Assembly: GCA_019828595.1 (NCBI GenBank)
Contig: JAHQRK010000008.1
Location: 2,666,001-2,730,000, forward strand
DNA length: 64,000 nt
Direction: 5' to 3'
DNA from: Aphanomyces cochlioides
Taxonomy: Eukaryota; Oomycota; Saprolegniomycetes; Saprolegniales; Verrucalvaceae
Shown: positions 9,208 through 19,347 of the stretch, piece by piece
Position numbering within the stretch: the first letter of the stretch is position 1
How the letters are laid out: each line of letters starts with the position of its first letter
Notes under the pieces: model-generated
Seen by the model: only the letters and a program-made list of their open reading frames with translations
Told to the model about the DNA's origin: nothing
The model's database searches: none
Position numbers and translations under genes: made by a program

Positions 9208-10528
9208 TTAAAGTGTCCCGTCAACAAGCCCTTTCTATTTTTCCCTCTACATTATTGTGGCAACAGGATCTTCTCCACAGTCTTGGGAACCAGATAGTTT
9301 GCGATCCGTTTGAGGCTTCAGATAGAGTACTTTCCCAAATCTCAACCCACGATGCTTCAGAGTTGAAGGTTGCTGCGTATGTCTATCGCGTTATTAAGGT
9401 ACAGATGAGCAGTGTCCACTTTATTATACATTAAGACTAGGTTTTGTATGAAATTTCAGATGAGTATGAGCTCACGCCTCATCTCATATCTCATTCGGGC
9501 CGTCGTGGCTCTGCAATCGCTGCTGCAAGTAATCAGCACCTTAATTTGGCTGATATAGCACATCGTGGGCAGTGGAATCTCGACAGCTTTGCAACAATCA
9601 TGGAGTATATTTGTGAGACAAGTCAATCAGATCAAAAGGTTGGTCATGCCCTCAGTGGTTGAGAGATCCAAATTTGTTCGTACATCCGCCCTCTATTAAA
9701 TGCATTACAACATACGCCACGGACAAATCCATGGTCCATGAATTGGTTGATTTATTATTCGAATCGTCTATGAGCCGGCTACGCAAACAGTCTTTTGCTG
9801 AATCCTTAACAGCGACTCTGTTGATGTACTTGAAGGAAACGATTGTCGCTTGTAAAGATCATATGCTTCGCAGTACGCTGATATCTGCTGGTCGGTGAGC
9901 CTTTTCAATTCAACGTGATGACCACGTCCTTGATAAACTACTTCGATATGGTCAAACAATCCGCTCATCGTTCATCATGGACAATCTTACCCAATTCCCA
10001 GTCTCAATGATTCAAAAGAATCTCACAGAAAGTCAGTTGTTTGCGAATTTTGTTGGGGCCAATACCTTTGGTGATACTCTCAAAACTCTGGTTGAAGGAT
10101 ATCGATGTATCATGCGTGAAATACAGGATAAGCGAGGCGAAACGGTTAATCTTGTTTCTTCCATCAGTGATATCCGCTCATGCGTATCGAATCATTTGCG
10201 TCAAGCTAATATGTCTCCGATGATACCATCAAACATAGAAATCTCAAGTCAAAGTTTATCACAATTACCTACTCATTGATCTGTCGAGTTTCAACAACTG
10301 CGACGATGGCCACTTCGGCTACAATCACTTGCTGGTCTACGTTTGTCGTCTTTGATATATCAGTACGTTGGTGATCGATTAGATATGATACCTCATGAGA
10401 AAAACAACAAGTCGCAAGGCGAAGCCATCTTGGCAATCTCAATCGCTGCAAAGTTTGAGCCAAAGCTGCGCCAGCTTGATTCAATCTTTGGCGGACGAAA
10501 ACCAGATGCACGAGAGCTCGAACAGTGA
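9208..10528 (+). pseudogene. Crypton-like tyrosine recombinase, C-terminal half
   Basis: Starting at the satellite edge it reads KVSRQQALSIFP, LHSLGNQIVCDPF and AAYVYRVIK. A probable short intron ends at the TTTCAG at 9459, followed by YELTPHLISHSGRRGSAIAA, ADIAHRGQW and IMEYI, the His-x-x-Arg, second His/Trp and nucleophile-Tyr blocks of tyrosine recombinases in Crypton style. A frame change at about 9660 leads into RDPNLFVHPPS. Pieces 9977-10279 and 10343-10528 continue as a C-terminal region with no known motif. The protein would cut and rejoin DNA of a circular intermediate. The N-half is on the other strand at 6855-7574. Confidence 0.68.
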
Positions 10529-10690
10529 AGAGAAACAGCTGCCAACGTCGAGATTGATGTATTAAAGTACATCACGACGCACAAACCAGCTTCGTCCCAT
10601 CAACAACGGCGCCAGAGAAAACACACTGGCTTCGTTCCGGCAATCGTACGCGTATGGAGGACACTATTACATAGCGAGAAGTAAGATGTA

Positions 10691-10718
10691 CTACTCCGTT
10701 CCTAAATGATTGCGGCAT
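10691..10718 (+). repeat. Left TIR of Tc1/mariner-type element
   Basis: 28 bp beginning CTACTCCGTTCC and ending GATTGCGGCAT, preceded by TA. It pairs with 18694-18721 with two mismatches, in the A/T-rich middle. Confidence 0.8.
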
Positions 10719-10893
10719 GTATCGTCTAACTGGTGGTATTTCGCCAAAACACATCGTTATTAGAATCTGATTGGACAGATAAATAGAGCGTTTTTCGCTT
10801 GTTATTTTGGTACTTTTTGAGTGAAAAAATGCTTCATGGTTGAGGAGATAATCCAGGCGACAGGTCCTGGATAGTCTTGGACAACAACAAAAC

Positions 10894-10908
10894 CCTCCGG
10901 TGAGACCA
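10894..10908 (+). repeat. Target-site duplication, 5' side of LINE A
   Basis: CCTCCGGTGAGACCA, repeated exactly at 18275-18289 just after the LINE 3' end. This fixes both ends of the LINE copy. Confidence 0.88.
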
Positions 10909-10915
10909 ACTTCCG

Positions 10916-10929
10916 AATTTGCCTCGTAC
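10916..10929 (+). promoter_or_regulatory. LINE 5' UTR segment complementary to its 3' UTR
   Basis: The 14-base string AATTTGCCTCGTAC is the exact reverse complement of 18209-18222 in the same element. The pairing is kept in copy D. It could let the RNA ends pair, or it could be left from the element's assembly. The role is not known. Confidence 0.6.
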
Positions 10930-10969
10930 CCCTCAAGTCAAGAAGTTATCAAGTGCCGCCACGCTCAAA

Positions 10970-13900
10970 ATGTCCAACGCCGACAGCTGTTCCGAGCTCC
11001 GTGAGACCAACACTCACGGAGTCACCATCATTCCAGGTATTGTATCACCTCACCCACTTTCGTCGTCCAATCAGGATGGCGGAAGTGGTGTGAGTAATGT
11101 CGCTACACCTAACCCTAGGGCCGAAGTGGAGGTCGAGTTCGATCCCAACATCGTCTCTGGAGACCAATCTGCGTCTCGCTCCCCCAGCGCTTCACCTGGT
11201 GCTCCACTCGCCGGAGTTCCAGGGGGGGTCAACCTCAGTGGGTCAGTGGTTGACCCCCAGACCACTGTCGTTAACTTGTCTAGCGAAGCCCTCACTCAGG
11301 AGGGCGAACCACTGGGGCCTTGTGCCTGTGGTGGCTGCTTCCCTGGACTCCAATTGGAGTCGATCCCCAGTGAAGGCGGCGAGAAAACGGGGTCCATGCC
11401 AGCCCTAGAGGCTACGAGGGGCCCCCCTATGGGCACACCCTGCGGTTCTGTCTACTTCCCCCCAGGGGCCTCTTCGGAGGGGCGGGGGCGGTATCCCGAT
11501 TTGGGTTCTCGCCGGAGCAATGGTGTACCCCAGTCACCGTGCTGCGGGGATGGCATGGATTCCCCTTCTACCCCTGTCACTGGGGGTCTGGCCCCGGCCT
11601 TTCTCGTGACCAATGGGACTGAGCCAGCAGCCACCAACCGCGTCGCCCCCTGTGCTGAGCCTCCTAGAACGGGAGAGGAAGAAGAAAAATCTCAAGAGGA
11701 CGTGCATATGGTCTCTGGAGACGCCGAGGGGAAGGATTCTACTGAAACCGAGGCCTTAACCGACGAGGGAAATACTCAAATTCACTCTGAGGTTGATGGG
11801 TCAGGCGACATTAACGGCCAAGCGAAGCCGTGTGATACTCCTGGAGAAGTTATTCAAGAGGAACAATCGACAAACAATGACAATGACCAGTCAAATCAAG
11901 ACATTGTCGACAAATCCGTTGCTCAAGGAAATGGCGCTGTTGATCTTCCTACCGCGGCAGACAACATACAAGGCGATCAAGAGCAACAAAACGCTGAAAA
12001 GGCCAATCCATGGACGCAAAAGGCTCCCGGCAAGGATTCAGCTTCGTCCAAGAAAGATTCCAAGCAAGGCAATGCTCCCAAAGGCGCGAAACATCGCAAC
12101 ACTGGTGCTCATGCTGTTGCCGATGACGATATTGCGCGATGCGAGGCCATGGCGGACGCATTCTACAAAGACTCTGGTGACATGGACGCCTTCATTGAAA
12201 ACATTTTGCTCACCCCCCAGTCCCAAGTGTACGAGCTCACAGTCAAGTTGGGCGAAGCCTACAAGGACTGGTCCGAAAAAGTCATCTGCGATCAATTTGT
12301 CAAGGAAAATCCCGGTTCGTTATGGGGCTCCAAATTTCCAAACATTTTGATCCACAAGAAGAACCCACAGACCATTGTGATCTCAAGTTACAACTTGTCT
12401 ACGTGCGTGGAAATGGGAGGCGCAACGTTTCGACTTGGTGGCAAAGACTTCCTGGTTCCCAAGTACTCGCGTTATGGCAACAACTACTACGTTACGTTCA
12501 ACAAGGTCAGTCACCCTTCGATGGCCAAGGCGATTGTCAAGAAAATGGCTGCATTGACCAAGTCAGTGATAGCAGCATTCAACCCTACTGCTGGTCAGAA
12601 CATCAAGTCGTCGCATTTGAGAGTCATTTTCAAGTCGTCTGCGCCTCCTGCAGTGTTGGTGCCAAAATCCGGCGACGCACTACGCGAAATCACCATTACG
12701 GATCCGTCGGGTCAGCCTTTTGTCGTCGTGTTTCAGCACAAGATCGCTGCTCTGAACAAGACATTGCCTCCGTCGATTGTTTCACGACGTGCAGAGGCCA
12801 AGGCTGAAAAAGCGAAGGCAAAAGCGGCCAAGGCAGCGGCAAAATCTCCTCCGTCAGGAGAAAAAGAACCTGAACATGATGGAGACGATCATGATCAAGA
12901 CCCTGGAACAAATGCGGAAGGCGAGGCCGACTCAACTGAGGCATCTGGAGATCGTCAAGATGAACAACCACAGCCAACAGCTCCTTCTCATGGCTCTGAT
13001 GTCGATATGTCTGGTGACAGCGATCCCCCTAACAACAATGGACAAGACAAACAACAAGAAGATGTGGAAATGTCTACCAACGAATCGCCCGCTCTTGCTC
13101 CACCAAGTGAGCAGCCCAAGAACTCGCTGGACCTTCAATTGGTAACGGGCTACCGGTCTGGACCAGCTCCAAAACGTACTTTGCCTTCGTCCCCACGTTT
13201 GGATCCCCTGCCGACATCCAACCGTTTTCATATCCTCGAAGAAGACGACGTGGAACTCTCGTTTGAAGACTTTGCAGTGCCTCGAATTGTATTGGAAGAT
13301 TCAAGTGCGCCACGCCCGAAAAAGACCAAAGGCAAAGCGAAGAAACAACGACTTAACAAGTCTGCTGCAGCCCACCTCGAATTGGCGAAGAAGATCATTC
13401 GAGATAAGAAAGTCGAAGGCAGTATCACCGAATGTCATCGCATTTTGCGAGATGACCCTCAGCTCGTTGCACATGCTATGTACGCACAAGATGAAGACCT
13501 CAGTTTGTTTCAGTCACTTGTTGCAACCAAGACTATTGAGCGCAAGATGGCTTTGTTAAAAGCTCAAGGCAAGCCTCACAACTACAAACATCACGTCAAC
13601 TTCATGGCTCAATACAAGATTCACCCGTCAGAAATCTTGGAAGAATTGACCACGGACATACCAGAGATCAAGCGCATCCTCTTTGCACTTGCTACGATTG
13701 ACTTATTCCTCTCAAATCGGGCCCCAGACCTCTACACAAACTCGGAGGCACTGACTGTTCTATTGAACCAAGAAGCAACAAGATTGCCTGACACCAACTG
13801 CTTGACGGACTGGTCGCTGTTTGCTTTGATCGAAAACTTCAGCGACAATCTCGAGAAGTTCACTTTGCCGGCTCCCGTCTTGTCGGCCATCTCGATGCTC

Positions 13901-14008
13901 AAAAGCATCACCAACAATTACCACATCGACGAGCTCTGCAGCAAAGCTCACCACTCCATGAACGCCGACGAAATTGATCCCCTCGATTTGGAGGACGATC
14001 AACTCTAA
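10970..14008 (+). CDS. LINE A ORF1 protein (1,012 aa)
   Basis: Presumed nucleic-acid-binding partner protein of the retrotransposon, packaged with its RNA. I start at the ATG at 10970 because the upstream open frame (from 10919) lacks an ATG. The N-terminal 330 residues are Ser/Pro/Gly/Glu-rich and low-complexity, with a CACGGC cluster. An ordered middle (about 380-620: DDIARCEAMADAFYKDSG..., VTFNKVSHPSMAKAIVKK) follows, then an Ala/Lys coil (AEKAKAKAAKAAAK), acidic low-complexity sequence, a basic KKTKGKAKKQR stretch that may act as nuclear signal or RNA-binding tail, and a helical C-terminus. I see no CCHC knuckle or L1 RRM. The frame is fully open, stop TAA at 14006-14008, 78 bases before ORF2. 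It is as long as ORF1 of copy D. Confidence 0.82.
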   Translation: MSNADSCSELRETNTHGVTIIPGIVSPHPLSSSNQDGGSGVSNVATPNPRAEVEVEFDPNIVSGDQSASRSPSASPGAPLAGVPGGVNLSGSVVDPQTTVVNLSSEALTQEGEPLGPCACGGCFPGLQLESIPSEGGEKTGSMPALEATRGPPMGTPCGSVYFPPGASSEGRGRYPDLGSRRSNGVPQSPCCGDGMDSPSTPVTGGLAPAFLVTNGTEPAATNRVAPCAEPPRTGEEEEKSQEDVHMVSGDAEGKDSTETEALTDEGNTQIHSEVDGSGDINGQAKPCDTPGEVIQEEQSTNNDNDQSNQDIVDKSVAQGNGAVDLPTAADNIQGDQEQQNAEKANPWTQKAPGKDSASSKKDSKQGNAPKGAKHRNTGAHAVADDDIARCEAMADAFYKDSGDMDAFIENILLTPQSQVYELTVKLGEAYKDWSEKVICDQFVKENPGSLWGSKFPNILIHKKNPQTIVISSYNLSTCVEMGGATFRLGGKDFLVPKYSRYGNNYYVTFNKVSHPSMAKAIVKKMAALTKSVIAAFNPTAGQNIKSSHLRVIFKSSAPPAVLVPKSGDALREITITDPSGQPFVVVFQHKIAALNKTLPPSIVSRRAEAKAEKAKAKAAKAAAKSPPSGEKEPEHDGDDHDQDPGTNAEGEADSTEASGDRQDEQPQPTAPSHGSDVDMSGDSDPPNNNGQDKQQEDVEMSTNESPALAPPSEQPKNSLDLQLVTGYRSGPAPKRTLPSSPRLDPLPTSNRFHILEEDDVELSFEDFAVPRIVLEDSSAPRPKKTKGKAKKQRLNKSAAAHLELAKKIIRDKKVEGSITECHRILRDDPQLVAHAMYAQDEDLSLFQSLVATKTIERKMALLKAQGKPHNYKHHVNFMAQYKIHPSEILEELTTDIPEIKRILFALATIDLFLSNRAPDLYTNSEALTVLLNQEATRLPDTNCLTDWSLFALIENFSDNLEKFTLPAPVLSAISMLKSITNNYHIDELCSKAHHSMNADEIDPLDLEDDQL

Positions 14009-14086
14009 GGCTTCTATCCCCTGCTTCAATCCATTTCAACCTCCCCTCTGACCCCTCCATTCTACTCATTTTCATCTGTACTCGTG

Positions 14087-17000
14087 ATGAGTGACAACAA
14101 CTTCTCCGATGTCCCAACTGAACTCGTGGACTGGGACCCACAAATCATCTCCCTCAACACCAATGGCTTCTCCAACAGTCATCGGTACATCCTCGACAAA
14201 CTATCAAGTGTTCACGACGTTTCCTTTATCCAAGAAACCCGTTTCCGCACGCCAAGTCTCCACGACCGTGTTGCGTTCCATTGGCAACGCATCACAAACC
14301 ACGAAGGCTCTTTGTTCTTTGAAGAGCCTATTTACCCTGAAGTATCCACGTCGCCAGCTACGTCGACACATCCTCACTCTCCTTTGAAGAACGCCACTCA
14401 AGTCCCTCATGACAACCCAGTGCTTCGTGGTCGTTATCTACAAGTGCGATGTACTCTGGGTCCACTGACAGTCGTTCTCCACAATATCTATGCGCCGGCA
14501 GCCTTCCAAGAACGAGCAAGTTACTTCGAAGAATTGCCACGCGACTTTCCTCCACATGCGCTCCACATTGTTGGAGGAGATTTCAACTGCACTCTCAACA
14601 AAGATTTGGATTCGTTGAGACCCAGTACCTCCACCATGGCCGGCACCCTTCAACTGGAACAATGGATGCACAGTTTGTCTCTGGTGGATCTGTTTCGCCG
14701 TCAAAACCCCGTGGCACGAGCCTTCACAAGTCCCACACTCACCAACCGACTTGACTACATCTTTTGTTCGTCCACCTTGGCGAGTCTTCGTCATTGGAAG
14801 GCGCGCATTGCATGCCACACGTTCCACAGGCTGACCACGTGGCTTGTCGTATCATCACAAAGCGTCAAACATTGCGCCATGGCTCTGGATCATGGAAAGC
14901 TCCAACTTGGCTACTTCGTCTACCACGAGCGGCCGAGATTGTTCATGGATGTCTGGATCGATTTTTGGACAAGTCTCCAACATTCCACAATATCTCCAAG
15001 GCCTACGACATGCTGGTCAATGATATCCGCTCCCAACTCAAAGAATTCCATTCTCAACGATTGGAGAAACAACGTCTGCCGTTGAAGAAGTTAGCTGTCG
15101 AGATCGCTTCGCTTTTGCAAGTCCCCAACATGCGTCAAGATTCAGTGCTGGTGGATCGAGTGCGAGACCTTCAAAAGCAAATTCACGAGCTGCAAGATCG
15201 AGACAAGCAGTTTCGTCAAGACCAGGCGTTCCAACTTCACTTGTACAAAGCAGAGCGCTCGTCCAAGTTCCACTTCATGTCCCCTGTCCCTACCCCCTTG
15301 AAGAAGACAGTCTTCAAAGAGTTGGTGGATGTCAATGGAAATGTTGTCTCCAATCAACAAGACATGTCTGACGTCCTGGTCGACTACTACAAGGACTTGT
15401 TTGCAGCTCCCGAGGTGCAGCGATCTGGAGACGAAGTGTCGTCATTTCTGACCCCATTGACTCGACACAAGCAACTGCCAGAGCAAGCCCAGAAAGAGCT
15501 GTCGGCCCCCTTGCGCGCCAACGAGTTCTATCATGCTATTCGACACAGCTGTTCGAACTCAGCGCCAGGTCCCAATGCTCTGCCATTCGAAGTCCTCACA
15601 CTTGCACCTCACAAGTGGTCGTTGGGATTGGAGCTGCTATTCACACACCAGCTCCATTCTCACCCTCGCTTGACTCCCATGCAACTTGTCAGTACGCTGG
15701 TGTTGCTGCACAAGAAAGGCCCCAAGTCACAAGCCAAGAACTATCGGCCCATTAGCCTACTCAACACGGATGTGAAATCCTGACGAGTATTCTGGCTTAT
15801 CGACTCCAGCGCCACATTCGACACATCATCCACCCGGACCAGCAAGGCTTTATCCGTCGAAGCAATATCCAAACCAATATTGCACGACTGGATGACATGC
15901 TGCACCACATCAAACTACACAGTCCGTCCTCGATGGTGGCACTGCTTGACTTTGAGAAAGCTTTTGATCGCGTGGACCACGCGTACTTGCTCCGTGTCCT
16001 CCGTCACTATGGCTTTCCCGAAACCTTTGTTGACATGGTTCGCGTATTGTACTCGGGCCGCAAGTCTCGCATCTTGGTGAACGGCTTCTTGTCCAAGCCA
16101 GTTCACATCTCACGCGGTGTGTTGCAAGGTGATCCACTGTCGCCACTTCTGTTTGTGATCGCTTTGGAACCGATGTGCCAACTCCTACGGCAACACTCCA
16201 ACTATGGCATCAAGTGTGGGGATCGCTACCACACTGGGAGTTACTTTGCCGACGACTCGCAACTCTATGCGGCAAATGAGACGTGCCTCCACCGGCAGCT
16301 TGCATTGGTTCAAACCTTTTGCGACAAGTCTGGTTTCCGACTCAACGTAGACAAGACCCAAATTCTGACCTACAGCCAGTTGAATGGGAACCTTGCCTCA
16401 CTACAAGTTACTTCCGACAGTCCCGTGAAGGCTCTTGGTATCTTGGTTGCGCCCAATCTTTCTCCATTGGCACGTTTCAATTACGTGTTTGAGAAGTTTG
16501 TCGCTCGCTTGTCTTTGTGGCTGTACAAGGCTCGAACCATGGCCGGAAAAGTCACTATCCTGCACAGCATATGTCTGCCTGTGTTATGGTACCAACTGGC
16601 TTTTGTCCCTGCCGACAAAGACCTGGCCAAAAAGATCGACAAGGCCATGCTTCAATTTATGCATGGTGAAGAAATCAACCCATCCTCCTCTGTCCATGGC
16701 CTCCGTTTGATCAAAAAGGAGATCCTATTCATGCCGAAGAAGTCCGGTGGCTTAGGCCTGCACCATGCACTTGCTTTATGGCAACAACACAACCGCTCTG
16801 TCATGATCAGATGCATTCAAGCCATCACCACCCCACCCCGCAAGTCTGCCATGTCCGCCTGGATTACGCCGGGCTATACTCTCCTCGAGAAGGCTTTTCA
16901 TCCATGGGGTTCCCCCCGAGATCTCCTCTTGGCAAATGGCTCTTCTGCATTCATCAGACAACTGTACAAGAATCCCAATATCACTCCAATGTGGAAAGCC

Positions 17001-18128
17001 TTCTTGAGTAGCTGGTTTGAATCTCGCTGACCTCCGTACGGCTTGTCCAAATCACATCTCATCTTTGGATGTTCCCCTTTGGCACAACTCGTATCTGCCT
17101 GGACTCGAAGACCTATACGATCAGTGCTCTACATCGACGCAAGACCAAGCCAATGTATTGGCTTCGCTTCACATCACGAAGTTGTCGCATTTGTTGACTC
17201 CGTGTCAGCGAGTTTGGCCAGCTTCGATCTTGTTCGACAAAATCAACCGTGCCTGCCGCCAAGCCAATTTTGTCCCTCCAACGAAACAATGGATCTCAAT
17301 CTTGGTGACCAAGTTATCACGATTGTTTGAGATTGTTTCTGAAGAGGATGCTCCCGTGTTCCACTTGCCGACGCCAAGCTCTGAATGGATGGAATGGCAC
17401 TGGATGATTCACCCTGACTCGAGTCCGATCTTGTTGGCGCTTGCGACTTCGAAATCGGCTAAGATCAGAGCTTCTCCAGCTGTCAGCTCGTCCATTCTTC
17501 CTACCAAGCATCTCAACCTGCCATACAACTTTTACGAAGACCCCAAGCGCCTTACCCAACTTGCCGCCTTCCTCCAACCCGACCACATTCTCCTCGATAT
17601 GGAGAGTTCATTTTCAAGACCCTTCTCCGCGCCAACGCCATGCAATATCTGTTTCAGTACCAAGACCCCAAGCCGACGTGTGTCTTCTGTCGTGTCAATG
17701 AGACGTACGAGCATTTCCTGTTCTCTTGTGGATATGGTCAATCTGTTTGGTATTTCTTCAAGGCGATCCAGCGACTGCTCGAGTGTTCCTTTCCGTCCAC
17801 GTGTCTGGAAATGTTCTACGAGACGCCCAAGCCGTCCGATGGATACTACATCCGTGGCTATCTGAAGATCTGGCCGATTGTCCGAGCCTGCGTGTATTAT
17901 CAAATATGGCTCCAACGTGCCGATCGCACCTTTCGACCCGACCTCACAGCGAAGAGTCCGATGGAAGTTGCCATTCATGCTGCCTCTTTGATCAAGCTAC
18001 ATCTACAACAGCTCCTGGTTGATCTCCCTCTCAAGAAGGGATACACCAAGGTATTCAATGTGCTCAAGCATCTATCTTCGGACCCCTGGTTACGTCAACA
18101 CATCATTCCTAACAGCGTCGTTTCATGA
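14087..18128 (+). pseudogene. LINE A ORF2: endonuclease-reverse transcriptase, frameshifted
   Basis: Enzyme that nicks the target and copies element RNA onto it. Motifs: APE endonuclease (SLNTNGFSN, SFIQETRF, HIVGGDFNC, TNRLDYIF), RT (NYRPISLLNTDVK, ALLDFEKAFDRV, GVLQGDPLSPLLF, GSYFADDSQLYA, LNVDKTQIL), and a C-terminal zinc finger CVFC...H...C (CX2CX7HX4C) near 17680-17730. Lesions against the other copies: 15-base in-frame loss near 14360, +2 at about 14803, loss of one A at about 15777, TGA at 17028-17030, loss of one C near 17592. The C6 run at 16912-16917 keeps the frame open past the site where the other four copies (C7) terminate. Confidence 0.9.
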
Positions 18129-18148
18129 GTGAGCTGACGGCTCACTCA
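18126..18148 (+). promoter_or_regulatory. Hairpin at the start of the LINE 3' UTR
   Basis: TGAGTGAGC / GCTCACTCA, 9-bp perfect stem with loop TGACG, overlapping the ORF2 stop codon. It is preserved perfectly in copy E and with one or two changes in copies C and D. It is a candidate signal for template recognition by the RT or for RNA stability. Confidence 0.55.
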
Positions 18149-18208
18149 CTTCATCTCCTGTTCAATGACCACTTTGCCATATTCTGTTTTCCAAGTTCTA
18201 TTTATACA

Positions 18209-18222
18209 GTACGAGGCAAATT
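18209..18222 (+). promoter_or_regulatory. LINE 3' UTR segment complementary to its 5' UTR
   Basis: GTACGAGGCAAATT, exact complement of 10916-10929. Found in the same place in copies C and D, with one mismatch in E. Confidence 0.6.
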
Positions 18223-18254
18223 AGTAAGTCATTAGGGCCTTTGCTCAAAAATAA

Positions 18255-18276
18255 GGTTAATACAACTCATTTAACC
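18255..18276 (+). promoter_or_regulatory. 3'-terminal stem-loop of the LINE
   Basis: GGTTAA and TTAACC, 6-bp perfect stem with a 10-base loop, at the extreme 3' end in place of a poly(A) tail. The final CC is either element or target; all four 3' joints in the window read AACC. Confidence 0.5.
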
Positions 18277-18289
18277 TCCGGTGAGACCA
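18275..18289 (+). repeat. Target-site duplication, 3' side of LINE A
   Basis: Exact copy of 10894-10908. The Tc1/mariner-type sequence resumes after it. Confidence 0.88.
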
Positions 18290-18693
18290 TATTATCCCTG
18301 TTCACTCCTGACCAACGTACTATGATGGTAGTCCAAGTCAAGAGCACTCCTCCTGTGCGCTTTGTGGACCAAAAGACACCCAACTGTCCTCTAGGTGGCG
18401 TCGCCACTCGCGCGACAGCGAGAGCCGACGCTTTTTGAACGTCTGTTCGAGTATAGCTCGAATGGCATCCTCCCTTTCGGCTCAAGCACTGAGCCAGTAC
18501 CCAGTACCGACATAACCGAGACGCAATCGCAAGAATAAGGCAGCGTGGCGTGCAATCGCGGCAACAAGCTACGGATCTGTCGGCAAGGATCAAAGAGTAA
18601 ATAATATTTTATATAGAATATTAGAGTACACATACAAAAAACAAGTCATTCTTCAAATCGGAGTAGTATACAAAAATCCATATTAAAATCAGT

Positions 18694-18721
18694 ATGCCGC
18701 AATCTTTTTGGAACGGAGTAG
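18694..18721 (-). repeat. Right TIR of Tc1/mariner-type element
   Basis: Ends GGAACGGAGTAG followed by TA. 26 of 28 bases complement 10691-10718. Confidence 0.8.
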
Positions 18722-18723
18722 TA

Positions 18724-19199
18724 ATACAATAGTAGAATGTAATACATCATACTCGCTTTGTTGCTCTTGGCCGCGTCGCTTCCACAGAACCATGCCTTCC
18801 AGCTTGACTTCTTCGAATCCAAACACGTTGTGTTTGTTGCTCAAAGTCTCTTATTTGATTGGTTGCGCAGAATACAATCGTAGTACAGATCACCTATACA
18901 TTATCCAATACAAGTTTATCTCATACGTGTATTTTACAATCCCACGTCGGGACAGGGAAATTTACAACACAACCAATGGGATACAGAAAAACCTGCTAGT
19001 TTAAACGCCTCGGATAGCTAAACGCCTTTCGAACCGAACAGGTTTTCAATCCACGGACAGATTTCCATATATGTCGACCCTGGTAGATTGAACAAAAACC
19101 TCTCATGCTAAACGAAGTAATTTGATCAAATATGAGTTGTACTACGTAACGTCAGAACACATCGTTGGTTAGCCACACATTGTTAGTCTTGGTGGAAGG
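18724..19199. other. Non-coding stretch, no clear gene
   Basis: Nothing convincing. The minus strand at about 18740-18840 reads an open FGFEEVKLEGMVLWKRRG-like string that could be a small coding remnant; I recognise no family. Confidence 0.4.
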
Positions 19200-19310
19200 A
19201 TGGTCGACTTGAGCATGGAAGACAAAGTCACCATGCTGAAGATGATCGATGAAGGCACCCCATACGAAGACATCAAGAAGCGCTTCAAGTGCTCGGTTGA
19301 GACAGAGTAG
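19200..19310 (+). pseudogene. Short HTH remnant of a pogo/Tigger-like transposase
   Basis: The 36-codon frame reads MEDKVTMLKMIDEGTPYEDI and KKRFKCSVET, the pattern of the N-terminal helix-turn-helix (CENP-B/psq type) in pogo-like transposases, and stops at TAG 19308-19310 within a small tandem repeat. Everything downstream of the HTH is missing. Low certainty because of its shortness. Confidence 0.45.
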
Positions 19311-19347
19311 AGTGTATTGATTGATAGAGTAGAGTGTATTGATTGAT
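19304..19347 (+). repeat. 22-bp tandem duplication
   Basis: AGAGTAGAGTGTATTGATTG plus AT, present twice head to tail (19304-19325, 19326-19347). It marks the 3' break of the HTH remnant. Confidence 0.85.

Larger units (their letters stand above)
10909..18274 (+). mobile_element. LINE copy A, full length, APE-type non-LTR retrotransposon
   Basis: 7,366 bp between 15-bp target-site duplications. Structure: 61-bp 5' UTR, ORF1 (10970-14008), 78-bp spacer, ORF2 (14087-18128), about 146-bp 3' UTR without poly(A). The four minus-strand copies to the right are the same family. ORF1 is open, ORF2 has several private frameshifts. The first two bases of the duplication (CC) are also shared by the other copies' 3' joints, so the end is uncertain by two bases. 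APE endonuclease plus RT plus C-terminal zinc finger recalls L1/Tad-like groups; the clade is not resolved. Confidence 0.93.
10691..18721. mobile_element. Tc1/mariner-type non-autonomous element interrupted by LINE A
   Basis: Terminal inverted repeats of 28 bp: CTACTCCGTTCC...GCGGCAT at 10691-10718 and its complement at 18694-18721, 26 of 28 positions matching. Both ends are flanked by TA (10689-10690 and 18722-18723), the Tc1/mariner target duplication. Without the LINE and its duplicated target the element is about 650 bp. I find no transposase in it, so it is MITE-like. The short palindromic-looking strings in the right part (18400-18500) have no clear role. Confidence 0.8.

Noticed and set aside
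10919..10969. Non-ATG upstream extension of LINE ORF1
   Set aside because: The open frame begins with TTG. The first ATG is at 10970, and upstream context differs by insertion site.
11098..11120. Telomere-like CTAACCCTAGGG near the LINE ORF1 start
   Set aside because: A single occurrence per LINE copy, inside coding sequence, with no tandem array.
11320..11345. CACGGC cluster of ORF1 as a zinc knuckle
   Set aside because: No CCHC spacing and no histidine partner.
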